56,610 nt of DNA from assembly GCA_946548085.1 (NCBI GenBank), contig CAMNPN010000057.1, positions 1-56,610 of the forward strand, given 5' to 3'. Below, piece by piece: positions 50,005 to 56,610 of this stretch (positions within the stretch are counted from its first letter, which is position 1; every line of letters starts with the position of its first letter). This DNA comes from an uncultured Prevotella sp. (GTDB taxonomy: Bacteria > Bacteroidota > Bacteroidia > Bacteroidales > Bacteroidaceae). Position numbers and translations under genes: made by a program. The notes beneath the pieces were generated by a model. It did not search any database. It was not told the DNA's origin and worked only from the letters and a program-made list of their open reading frames with translations.

Positions 50005-51795
50005 TCAGGCCAGTTCAAGTTCGAAATCCTGCCATAGTTTCTCTATGGCGGGATTTTCTTTGATCAGCGCCTCAAACTGTTCGCGGCGGGTGAGGAGCCT
50101 CGGACGGTCTGACTGTTCTGCCACAGTAATCTCAAGGGTGATGCCTGTATTGTGTAAGGCGTTGATGAGGGTCTTCACAATGCGGCCCTTGAAGTCCTCC
50201 ATTTGTTGCAGGATGAGCGTGTTGTCGACCACCACCTTTACCTTTGGGAAATCGGTGATGACAGGATTCATGTTTTTCATGCGTGTGGCGATGCCACTGA
50301 ACTCCTGAGGCATGCGGTTACACATCGACATCCATTGCAGCTCGAGTTCATCCTGGGTGAAGGTGGCGTCGGTCTGCTCTGGTCTGTTGGTGCTGTCGGT
50401 GCCGGGGAGAATGCTCATCTTAGAGCTCTTGTTCTTCTGGCGGAGCGTGCCCCAGGAGAATCCGATGTTATCGAGCTTGACGCCGGCCTTTGGGGGAGTG
50501 CCGGCCGGAGAATGCTGAGTAGCCTGCGTATTCAGAGTAGTTGGAGCACTCTGAGAAGTCTGATTGTTCTGACTGGTTTTAGACACAACAGTCTTAGCCT
50601 GGGCTACCTGCGGGGCCACTTTCTTGGGCTGCGACTGTCGTATCAGTTGCTTAAACAGGGATTTTAATCTTCTGGGGCGACGCCCCGCGCTGGCTTCATC
50701 GTCGGGCTGTGTGATCTGCGCAATCTCGATGAGGGTGAGCTCTACGAGCAGCCGCTTGTTGCCCGACTGGCGGTAGTTGATGTCGCACTGGTTCATCAGC
50801 TTCAGTGCCTGGTACAGGAAGCGTGTCTCGCACTTCTTGGCCTGTTCGGCGTAGCGCTGGCGCTGCTGGTCGCTCACCTCGAGCAGGGGAAGCGTCTGCG
50901 GGTCTTTCGCCATCATCACGTTCCTCACGTGTTTGGCCAGCCCCTGAATGAGCAGTCCGCCGTCGAAACCTTTGTTGATGATATTGTTCAGCAGCACCAT
51001 AATCTCGCTTACCTTATTAATGATCGCGTAGTCGATGATCTGGAAGTAGTTCTCGGAGTCGAGCACGTTCAGGTCCTCGATGACTTTCTCGTAGGTGATG
51101 TTCCCCTGACAGAACGAGGCTGCCTGGTCGAAGATGGAAAGAGCGTCGCGCATACCGCCGTCGGCCTTTTCGGCGATGACGGCGAGGGCCTGCTCCTCGT
51201 AGGTGATGCCCTCCTGCTCGGCCACATGCTTCAGGTGGTCGACGGTGTTGCGGATGGTCATCCGCTCGAAGTCGTAGATCTGACAACGGCTGAGGATTGT
51301 GGGCAGTATCTTGTGCTTCTCTGTTGTGGCGAGGATGAAGATGACGTGTGCCGGCGGCTCCTCGAGTGTCTTGAGGAAGGCATTGAAGGCGGCTGTCGAG
51401 AGCATGTGCACCTCGTCGATGATGAACACCTTGTAACGACCTAACTGCGGCGGGATGCGCGTCTGCTCCATCAGCGTCTTGATGTGCTCCACACTATTGT
51501 TCGAGGCAGCGTCAAGCTCGAAGATGTTCAGAGAGCGTTGCTCGTTGAACGACTGGCACGACTCACACTCGTTGCACGCCTCGCCATCGTCCGTAGGATT
51601 CTGGCAGTTGATGGCCTTGGCGAAGATTCGGGCACAGGTGGTCTTACCGACGCCGCGCGGTCCGCAGAAGAGGTAGGCGTGAGCCAGCTTGCCGCTCTTC
51701 ACCGCATTCTTCAGCGTCGTGGTCAGCGCTTCCTGTCCCACGACGGTGTCGAAGGTCATCGGGCGGTATTTCCTGGCTGATACGATGTATTCCAT
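50005..51795 (-). CDS. dnaX: DNA polymerase III gamma/tau subunit
   Basis: 596 residues. AAA+ clamp-loader ATPase: YLFCGPRGVGKTTCARIFAK (Walker A), zinc-binding cysteines in CQNPTDDGEACNECESC, FIIDEVHMLSTAAFNAFLKT (Walker B), LEEPPAHVIFILATTEKHKI and TILSRCQIYDF. A linker rich in Gln/Ser/Thr (about 375-450) leads to a C-terminal tau-like domain. The ATG at 51795 (MEYIVSARKYRP) is used because the frame's upstream start lies on the promoter. Divergent from the ftsB-like gene. Confidence 0.94.
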   Translation of the reverse strand: MEYIVSARKYRPMTFDTVVGQEALTTTLKNAVKSGKLAHAYLFCGPRGVGKTTCARIFAKAINCQNPTDDGEACNECESCQSFNEQRSLNIFELDAASNNSVEHIKTLMEQTRIPPQLGRYKVFIIDEVHMLSTAAFNAFLKTLEEPPAHVIFILATTEKHKILPTILSRCQIYDFERMTIRNTVDHLKHVAEQEGITYEEQALAVIAEKADGGMRDALSIFDQAASFCQGNITYEKVIEDLNVLDSENYFQIIDYAIINKVSEIMVLLNNIINKGFDGGLLIQGLAKHVRNVMMAKDPQTLPLLEVSDQQRQRYAEQAKKCETRFLYQALKLMNQCDINYRQSGNKRLLVELTLIEIAQITQPDDEASAGRRPRRLKSLFKQLIRQSQPKKVAPQVAQAKTVVSKTSQNNQTSQSAPTTLNTQATQHSPAGTPPKAGVKLDNIGFSWGTLRQKNKSSKMSILPGTDSTNRPEQTDATFTQDELELQWMSMCNRMPQEFSGIATRMKNMNPVITDFPKVKVVVDNTLILQQMEDFKGRIVKTLINALHNTGITLEITVAEQSDRPRLLTRREQFEALIKENPAIEKLWQDFELELA

Positions 51796-51819
51796 ATTTG
51801 TTATCGATAAATTGTGGTG

Positions 51820-51827
51820 CAAAGATA
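51820..51827 (-). promoter_or_regulatory. -7 box for dnaX
   Basis: TATCTTTG on the minus strand followed by CACC, 24 nt before the ATG at 51795. Confidence 0.65.
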
Positions 51828-51835
51828 CAACTTTT

Positions 51836-51915
51836 AGAGGAGTTAAAGGAGTGAAAGACGTTAAAGGGAGTTAAAAGGCGCAACAATCTCTCCACTCTCC
51901 TCTCACCTCTCACCT
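51836..51915. repeat. GGAGTTAAA / CTCTCACC repeats between divergent promoters
   Basis: AGGAGTTAAAGGAGTGAAAG and GGGAGTTAAAAG units on the left, CTCTCCTCTCACCTCTCACC on the right; partly complementary purine/pyrimidine arrays occupying the -33 regions of both dnaX and the ftsB-like gene. Confidence 0.5.
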
Positions 51916-51923
51916 CTTTTTAT

Positions 51924-51931
51924 TATCTTTG
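51924..51931 (+). promoter_or_regulatory. -7 box for ftsB-like gene
   Basis: TATCTTTG followed by CAGG, 18 nt before the ATG at 51950. Confidence 0.65.
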
Positions 51932-51949
51932 CAGGCAAATAGCAGGGAT

Positions 51950-52309
51950 ATGAAGTTTGTCGAAAGCATCAAGAAGCATTTGATCCTCATTTGGAGGTCG
52001 CAGGCGCTGAAGTATATAGTGGTCTGTGTGGCAGGTGTGCTCATCGTGGGGTTCCTCGATGAGAATAGTTTATGGAGTCACATGAAGAACCGTCAGCGTA
52101 TCAGTGAGCTGATGGAGGAGAAGGACCGCTATAATGCCATCTTCGAGCGCGACAAGGCTCAGATCCGTGAGCTCGACCGCAATCCGAAGGCGATGGAGAA
52201 GATTGCGCGTGAACGTTATTTCATGAAGGCTGACGACGAGGATATCTTCGTGCTGAGCGATGATGAACGTGACTCAAAAATCCTGACAGACAATGCGGCA
52301 GCTCAATAA
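51950..52309 (+). CDS. FtsB/DivIC-like septum formation initiator
   Basis: 119 residues: short cytoplasmic start, one membrane helix (YIVVCVAGVLIVGFL), a coiled coil (about 45-75: NRQRISELMEEKDRYNAIFE), then the conserved NPKAMEKIARERYFMKADDEDI, typical of DivIC/FtsB. Part of the division complex FtsQLB. The ATG at 51950 follows the promoter. Overlaps the next membrane-protein gene by 17 nt. Confidence 0.9.
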   Translation: MKFVESIKKHLILIWRSQALKYIVVCVAGVLIVGFLDENSLWSHMKNRQRISELMEEKDRYNAIFERDKAQIRELDRNPKAMEKIARERYFMKADDEDIFVLSDDERDSKILTDNAAAQ

Positions 52310-52706
52310 GACGCAGAACGCCATCTTCCTCATCGGGGCCCTGTTGATGGTGGTAGGAGCGGGGGCCAGCGTGCTGGCATGGAAGCTGGCACCCTATGTG
52401 TTCGCCCTGGGAGCACTCGCCTTCACCTCGATGCAGTTCCTGCAGCGCTATGAGGGGTCGAACTTCGTTATCCGGCGTCTTCGCCGCATGATGCTGCTTA
52501 GCGATTTCCTCTTCCTGCTCTCCGCCCTGTTGATGTTTGCGAGCATGGGGAACGTGTTCGGACTGAGTCATATCGACTATATTACCTATATATATAATAA
52601 ATGGGTGCTTACGCTGCTCATCGCGGCTGTCCTCCAACTCTATTCCACGCACCGAATTGACAACGAGTTGGCCAAAGAAACAAATTCTTCTTCAAAAAAA
52701 CTATAA
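52293..52706 (+). CDS. Four-helix membrane protein of unknown function
   Basis: 137 residues with four hydrophobic helices (NAIFLIGALLMVVGAGASVL, LAPYVFALGALAFTSMQFLQ, LLSDFLFLLSALLMFASMGN, WVLTLLIAAVLQLYS). No motif known to me. The 17-nt overlap with the ftsB-like gene suggests coupled translation, a pairing I recall as common in Bacteroidales. A terminator follows. Confidence 0.8.
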   Translation: MRQLNKTQNAIFLIGALLMVVGAGASVLAWKLAPYVFALGALAFTSMQFLQRYEGSNFVIRRLRRMMLLSDFLFLLSALLMFASMGNVFGLSHIDYITYIYNKWVLTLLIAAVLQLYSTHRIDNELAKETNSSSKKL

Positions 52707-52708
52707 AA

Positions 52709-52747
52709 GTTTGCGCATTTGTTTTAAAATGCGCAAATTTATTTTTC
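52709..52747 (+). terminator. Rho-independent terminator
   Basis: TTGCGCATTT pairs with AAATGCGCAA, flanked by A-run on the left and TTTATTTTT on the right; ends the ftsB-like/membrane protein unit. Confidence 0.85.
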
Positions 52748-52757
52748 TACCTCCGTA

Positions 52758-52773
52758 TATCTTTGTATTTTTG
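52758..52773 (+). promoter_or_regulatory. Overlapping -7 boxes for lipoprotein-pyrC unit
   Basis: TATCTTTG immediately followed by TATTTTTG. The second lies 23 nt before the ATG at 52797 and fits better. Confidence 0.6.
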
Positions 52774-52796
52774 CGCCACGAAACAATACTGATTTT

Positions 52797-53609
52797 ATGA
52801 ATAAGATCATATACATATTTTTTATCATGGCCGTCCTGATGTCTTGTGCCGAGTCTTACACGATACAAGGCTCGTCGTCTGTATCTTCACTCGATGGTAG
52901 CAAGCTCTACCTGAAGACTGTGAAGGATCAGGAACTGAAGAACATGGACTCTTGCGACGTGGTACATGGTAAGTTCCGCTTTACGGGTCTGCTCGACACC
53001 ATCAGACTGGCATCGCTCTACATGGACGATCAGTCGCTGGCAATGCCTGTCGTCGTGGAGAGCGGTGAGATTGAGATCCATATCGACAACACGGGCCGCA
53101 GCGTCACAGGATCGCCCCTGAACGAGAAACTGTACCAGTTTATCAAGCGCCACGACCAGATCGACAACGAGATGAACGAGCTCTCGCACAAGCAGAGTCA
53201 GATGCTGCTTGAAGGCATCGACGAGAATGTCATCAACCGTCAGCTCTCTGCAGAGGCGGCCCGCCTGGCACAGCAGGAAGACTCGCTGGTGACGAACTTC
53301 ATCGTAGAAAACTTCGACAACGTGCTGGGACCTGGCGTCTTTATGATGATGACCAGCAGCTATCCCTATCCCGTGCTGACAGCGCAGATAGAGGATATCA
53401 TGAGCAAGGCCTCGAAGAAATTCAAGGATGATCCCTATGTTAAGGAGTACTATCGGACAGCCAATGAGATTCAGGCACGACAGAACGGACTCGTCGACGA
53501 CAATCCTGTAGGGCAGACAGCTCAACAGCCGCCAGTGACGAATCCTGAGACTGCCGTCGACACAACGGGCTCCGCCCAACTGCCGTCACTCAGCCTTCCG
53601 CAGAAATGA
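52797..53609 (+). CDS. DUF4369-type lipoprotein
   Basis: 270 residues; lipoprotein signal with lipobox LMSC (AVLMSCAES). N-terminal DUF4369-like domain: YTIQGSSSVSSLDGSKLYLK, SCDVVHGKFRFTGLLDTIRL, VESGEIEIHIDNTGRSVTGS, NEKLYQFIKRHDQID. A helical part follows. In many Bacteroidales this domain precedes a thioredoxin domain; none is present here. The tail is Pro/Thr/Gln-rich. Its stop overlaps the pyrC ATG (ATGA). Confidence 0.8.
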   Translation: MNKIIYIFFIMAVLMSCAESYTIQGSSSVSSLDGSKLYLKTVKDQELKNMDSCDVVHGKFRFTGLLDTIRLASLYMDDQSLAMPVVVESGEIEIHIDNTGRSVTGSPLNEKLYQFIKRHDQIDNEMNELSHKQSQMLLEGIDENVINRQLSAEAARLAQQEDSLVTNFIVENFDNVLGPGVFMMMTSSYPYPVLTAQIEDIMSKASKKFKDDPYVKEYYRTANEIQARQNGLVDDNPVGQTAQQPPVTNPETAVDTTGSAQLPSLSLPQK

Positions 53610-55027
53610 CGACGCTGATAAAAGGGGGGACGCTTGTCAACGAGGGCAGGACATTCAATGGCTCGCTGGTCGTTGAGAATGAAAAAATCACTCATATTAT
53701 AGAATCGGGGGGACAGGTCAGTGATGGGGTAGGAACCCATGATCAGGCGACCTGCCCCCCTGATTCTGTTTTCGACGAGGTCATCGACGCTTCGGGCTGT
53801 TTCGTGCTGCCAGGTGTCATCGACGACCATGTGCATTTCCGCGAACCTGGCCTGACGGAGAAGGCCGATATCGACACAGAGAGCCGTGCCGCTGCTGCCG
53901 GGGGCGTGACGACTTTCTTCGACATGCCTAACACGGTGCCGCAGACCACCACGCTGGAGGCTTTGGAAGAGAAGTTCGCACGCGCTGCTGAGAAGAGTCA
54001 CGTGAACTACAGTTTCTTCTTTGGCGCCACAAACGATAATGCCGGACTGTTCCCACAACTCGATCCCCATCGCATCCCAGGCATCAAACTCTTCATGGGC
54101 TCGTCGACAGGCAACATGCTCGTCGACCGCCGTGAGGCCTTGGATCGCATCTTCGCTACGGCACCCCTGCCGATTATGACCCATTGTGAGGATACAGACA
54201 TCATCAACCGCAATATGGCAGAGGCCAGGGCGAAGTATGGCGACGACCCGAAGGTGACCCTCCATCCGATTATCCGCAGTGAGGAGGCTTGCTACGAGAG
54301 CACACGCCTTGCCGTCGAACTGGCCGTCAAGCATCATGCCCGTCTGCACATCGCCCACCTCACCACCGCCAAGGAGCTCTCGCTGATTCCCAATAGTCAA
54401 ACCTCTCTCCACACGCCACCCTCCACCCTCCACGAAAAACCCTCCACACTCCACGAAACCATCACCGCCGAGGCTACCGTCTCTCACCTCTATTTCTATG
54501 ATCGCGACTATCATTCGCTGGGCACTCGTATCAAGTGCAATCCTGCCATCAAGACAGAGCGCGATCGTGATGCGCTGCGGGAGGCGCTCTGCGACGGACG
54601 GATAGCCGTCATCGGCACAGACCATGCACCCCATCTGCTCTCCCAGAAAGAGGGAGGCTGCGCCCGCGCTGCCAGTGGCATGCCGATGATACAGTTCTCG
54701 CTCGTCACGATGCTCGAACTCGTAGACCAGGGCGTGCTGTCGCTCGAGCGCCTCGTCGAGCTGATGTGTCACAATCCGGCACGCCTCTTTGAAGTGCGCC
54801 AACGGGGCTTCCTCCGTGAGGGATATCAAGCAGACATCGTCCTTGTGCGTCCAAACTGTGGATGGACGGTGACCCGTGATCTTATTCAGAGCCGTTGCGG
54901 CTGGAGCCCGATGGAGGGCCACATGTACCTCTGGCGTGTTGAGCGCACCCTCTGCAACGGTCATACCGTCTATGAAAAGGGTAGGGTAGACACCTCTTAT
55001 ATCGGCCAACCTGTCAGTTTCCGATGA
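53606..55027 (+). CDS. pyrC: Dihydroorotase
   Basis: 473 residues, amidohydrolase that closes carbamoyl-aspartate to dihydroorotate in pyrimidine synthesis. Metal ligands H75 and H77 (DDHVHFRE), carboxylated K161 (GIKLFMGSS), MTHCEDTD, HIAHLTTAKELS and D339 (TDHAPH). Start ATG overlaps the lipoprotein stop by 4 nt, and its own stop overlaps the next ATG the same way. Two in-frame insertions look repeat-derived: a 67-bp palindrome (residues about 32-54) and a CCCTCCAC array (residues about 264-284). Longer than typical family members by about these amounts. Confidence 0.93.
   Translation: MTTLIKGGTLVNEGRTFNGSLVVENEKITHIIESGGQVSDGVGTHDQATCPPDSVFDEVIDASGCFVLPGVIDDHVHFREPGLTEKADIDTESRAAAAGGVTTFFDMPNTVPQTTTLEALEEKFARAAEKSHVNYSFFFGATNDNAGLFPQLDPHRIPGIKLFMGSSTGNMLVDRREALDRIFATAPLPIMTHCEDTDIINRNMAEARAKYGDDPKVTLHPIIRSEEACYESTRLAVELAVKHHARLHIAHLTTAKELSLIPNSQTSLHTPPSTLHEKPSTLHETITAEATVSHLYFYDRDYHSLGTRIKCNPAIKTERDRDALREALCDGRIAVIGTDHAPHLLSQKEGGCARAASGMPMIQFSLVTMLELVDQGVLSLERLVELMCHNPARLFEVRQRGFLREGYQADIVLVRPNCGWTVTRDLIQSRCGWSPMEGHMYLWRVERTLCNGHTVYEKGRVDTSYIGQPVSFR
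53701..53767. repeat. 67-bp palindrome in frame inside pyrC
   Basis: AGAATCGGGGGGACAGGTC (53701-53719) pairs with GACCTGCCCCCCTGATTCT (53749-53767) with one or two mismatches; the loop has a further GGG/CCC pairing. Translated as part of IESGGQVSDG...ATCPPDSVF. Confidence 0.85.
54397..54458. repeat. CCCTCCAC-type tandem repeat in frame inside pyrC
   Basis: Units such as CCACCCTCCACCCTCCACG and CCCTCCACACTCCACG give the peptide repeat TPPSTLHEKPSTLHE within PyrC. Confidence 0.75.
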
Positions 55028-55890
55028 AACTCACCTATGACATCTCTGCGCTCAGACCCTATATCAACTGGGCTTATTTCTTCTTTGCCTGGCAAGTGAA
55101 GGAGCAGACAGAGCGCGACCGTCTGCAACGGGAGGCAGAGAACTTGTTGGATCAGTTAGAAGGCAGCTATCATGCCTATGGTCTCTTCGAACTCTTCGAT
55201 GCATACAGCGATGGCGATGATATCGTGGTTTTCAGAGGTGAGAGAACACCTCAGTCGCAGGAAAAGATTGCGCGGATTCCCTGTCTGCGCCAGCAGCAGG
55301 GCAATCCTCCTTATCTATGTCTCTCCGACTTCCTCATTCCGCTGCCCCCGATCAATTCTCGCCCCACATTCCACACTCCTCCCTCCTCGAAGAGTTCTCC
55401 CTCCTCGACGATCGGTATCTTCGCCACTTCCGTCGACATCGGCCTTGAAACGGATTTCGATGCCGATCCTTATCAGAAGATGATGGCGCAACTTCTTGCT
55501 GACCGTCTCGCTGAGGCGGCTGCTGAGCGGATGCACGAACAAGTGCGGAAGGAATACTGGGGCTATGCGAAGGATGAACATCTCGCCATCCCCGACATGC
55601 TCGTGGAGAAATTCCAGGGCATCCGTCCTGCCGTTGGCTATCCCTCGCTGCCTGACACCAGCCTGAACTTCGTGCTCGACGATCTGCTGGGCATGAAGCA
55701 GATCGGCATCCGCCTCACCGAGAGTGGAGCCATGAAGCCCCACGCCAGTGTCTCCGGTATGATGTTTGCCCATCCTCAGGCCAGGTATTTCTCCATCGGC
55801 AAGATCGGCGAAGACCAACTCCGCGACTATGCCCGTCGCCGCGGCCTCCCCATCGAACTCTGCCGCAAGTTCCTCGCTGGTAACATTTGA
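55024..55890 (+). CDS. Free-standing methionine synthase (MetH) reactivation-domain protein
   Basis: 288 residues matching the C-terminal AdoMet-binding activation domain of cobalamin-dependent MetH: start resembling its first strand (LRPYINWAYFFFAWQV), then R201 in IRPAVGYPSLPDTS, LLGMKQIGIRLTESGAMKPH, and ASVSGMMFAHPQARYFSIGK followed by DQLRDYARRRG. In MetH it supports reductive methylation of inactive cob(II)alamin with S-adenosylmethionine. No homocysteine, folate or B12 domain is attached, so it should act in trans. The insert PTFHTPPSSKSSPSST is repeat-encoded (55363-55411). Coupled to pyrC by ATGA overlap. Confidence 0.85.
   Translation: MKLTYDISALRPYINWAYFFFAWQVKEQTERDRLQREAENLLDQLEGSYHAYGLFELFDAYSDGDDIVVFRGERTPQSQEKIARIPCLRQQQGNPPYLCLSDFLIPLPPINSRPTFHTPPSSKSSPSSTIGIFATSVDIGLETDFDADPYQKMMAQLLADRLAEAAAERMHEQVRKEYWGYAKDEHLAIPDMLVEKFQGIRPAVGYPSLPDTSLNFVLDDLLGMKQIGIRLTESGAMKPHASVSGMMFAHPQARYFSIGKIGEDQLRDYARRRGLPIELCRKFLAGNI
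55363..55411. repeat. CTCCCTCCTCGA repeat in frame inside MetH-like gene
   Basis: CACATTCCACACTCC followed by two CTCCCTCCTCGA units; gives a Ser/Pro/Thr-rich linker in the middle of the protein. Confidence 0.6.
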
Positions 55891-56369
55891 ATTCTTTTTT
55901 TCTTCCATTTTTTTTAATATAACGTCACTTTGCTGTCTAAGTGTCTGTAAAACACGTGTTTAGTCGGTGATGTTATGTGTTTTCAAACGTCACCATAACG
56001 TCACTTTTGTCTGAAAATGGCATTAAAATATGCTTAGATTGCTATTAACCAATTGAAAACAAGGCAGTTGTAAACCGTAATAATGCCTCAAACTGACAGT
56101 TTAGATAGGGTAAACTGTCAGTTTAGACTGGGTAAACTGTTAGTTTGCCCTATCTAAACAAGTACAAACTGCTATCCTAAGCAAGAGCCATTGACGTTGA
56201 AATATGCCGAAATCGGTATGAAAGTGATGTTATGGTGATATTATATAAGGCTTATCATCACCTATTATCATCTTGATTATCAGTTTGTTAATGCTAAAAG
56301 TGACGTTATTGACTACTTTTTATAACATTTTTCTTTAGATTTTTACTTGCACATTTCGGAGAATTTTCG
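55891..56369. other. Non-coding region upstream of VirE-like gene
   Basis: No convincing gene. TAACGTCACTTT units lie on the left (near 55920, and two, one degenerate, near 55986-56007); inverted copies (AAAGTGATGTTATGGTGAT near 56220, AAAAGTGACGTTAT near 56296) on the right. The middle (56093-56160) has AAACTGTCAGTTTAG units and a GATAGGG..CCCTATC pair. The arrangement resembles the 33.2 kb region. Confidence 0.65.
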
Positions 56370-56377
56370 TACCTTTG
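56370..56377 (+). promoter_or_regulatory. Promoter of VirE-like gene
   Basis: TACCTTTG followed by CAGG, with TTGC at 56347-56350 as -33 element (19 nt spacer). Confidence 0.7.
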
Positions 56378-56422
56378 CAGGCATATTAACAGAACCTATT
56401 TATTAATAGTAGAATAACGGCT

Positions 56423-56610
56423 ATGGCACCAAGAATCACGCTCATTAAGAGTTATCGCAACAAGGAGACCCTGCGGCTGCTGTCGCTGCAGGAAGTGGCA
56501 GACCTCATCCGCTCGGAGGCGTACGGGCAGGCCGTGGACACCTTCCGCAGGGAACTGCCCACGATGCAGTACGTCACCGTCGGCAACAACGGCACCCTCG
56601 AGGGCTACGA
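56423..56610 (+). CDS. VirE/BT4734-type protein, 5' part (cut by window edge)
   Basis: 62 residues visible, starting MAPRITLIKSYRNKETLRLL, then SLQEVADLIRSEAYGQAVDT and FRRELPTMQYV. This resembles the N-terminal (BT4734/BF3469-like, primase-related) domain of VirE-type proteins of Bacteroidales, which form a cassette with HU-like and smalltalk genes. Most of the gene is outside the window, so this call is tentative. Preceded by a clear promoter and repeat-rich DNA. Confidence 0.55.
   Translation, partial: MAPRITLIKSYRNKETLRLLSLQEVADLIRSEAYGQAVDTFRRELPTMQYVTVGNNGTLEGY

Noticed and set aside
53522..55009. 495-codon minus-strand frame opposite pyrC
   Set aside because: Very long, but wholly antisense to pyrC, which shows complete catalytic motifs; no domain or promoter supports it.

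Overview
The window looks like a chromosomal segment of a Bacteroidales bacterium, most likely Prevotella or a close relative from a gut or rumen. The evidence is the Bacteroidota -7 promoter box (TAnnTTTG) in front of most transcription units, a T9SS-sorted subtilisin, GldH, a carboxypeptidase-regulatory-domain outer-membrane barrel, the HU-like/smalltalk gene pair and the Bacteroidales menaquinone genes. No tRNA, rRNA, insertion sequence or CRISPR array was recognised. Gene identities come from reading motifs, not from database searches.

Layout. 1-550: 3' end of an HU-like gene, a smalltalk micro-ORF and a terminator. 0.57-9.6 kb: metallo-hydrolase, TPR histidine kinase, trmO, Na+/alanine symporter with two DUF4230 proteins, a lipoprotein, a HAD phosphatase and pgi. 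9.8-16.2 kb: secreted subtilisin, gpsA, lysS, ROK protein. 16.3-25 kb: menaquinone genes (thioesterase, menF, menD, then menB, menC, menE), interrupted by a convergent nucleoside kinase. 25-32.7 kb: glucuronoyl esterase, aroB, outer-membrane barrel, asnA, EamA transporter. 32.7-33.7 kb: a decayed second HU/smalltalk copy and an origin-like repeat region. 33.7-40.2 kb: free-standing IMP cyclohydrolase, then mreB-mreC-mreD-mrdA-rodA for cell elongation. 40.2-44 kb (minus strand): metF-holB-ricT-gldH. 44-50 kb: BASS-type transporter, small secreted protein, GH51 arabinofuranosidase, sugar/H+ symporter, single-domain response regulator. 50-56 kb: dnaX, divergent ftsB-like gene, and a translationally coupled lipoprotein-pyrC-MetH-reactivation-domain operon. 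55.9-56.6 kb: repeat-rich non-coding DNA leading into a VirE/BT4734-type gene cut by the window edge.

Genes that act together: MenF, MenD, MenC, MenE, MenB and the thioesterase cover chorismate to dihydroxynaphthoate, and AroB feeds chorismate. MreBCD, PBP2 and RodA form the elongasome. MetF and the MetH reactivation protein serve methionine/folate metabolism. CE15, GH51 and the XylE-like porter fit xylan/arabinan use.

The most unusual aspect is the density of short-unit (7-8 nt) tandem and palindromic repeats. One family, GTTTAC(A/G) arrays that mostly flank a partly conserved core, usually begins 2-12 nt after a stop codon. Other repeats lie in frame inside essential genes (lysS, holB, pyrC, a MetH-like gene) or have become the C-terminus of menC and menF. 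A second theme is the HU/smalltalk/VirE cassette, seen as a left-edge fragment, a collapsed remnant at 33 kb and a right-edge start. Two of these sites carry inverted 8-13 nt repeats, one of them around a very AT-rich core, resembling replication-origin architecture.
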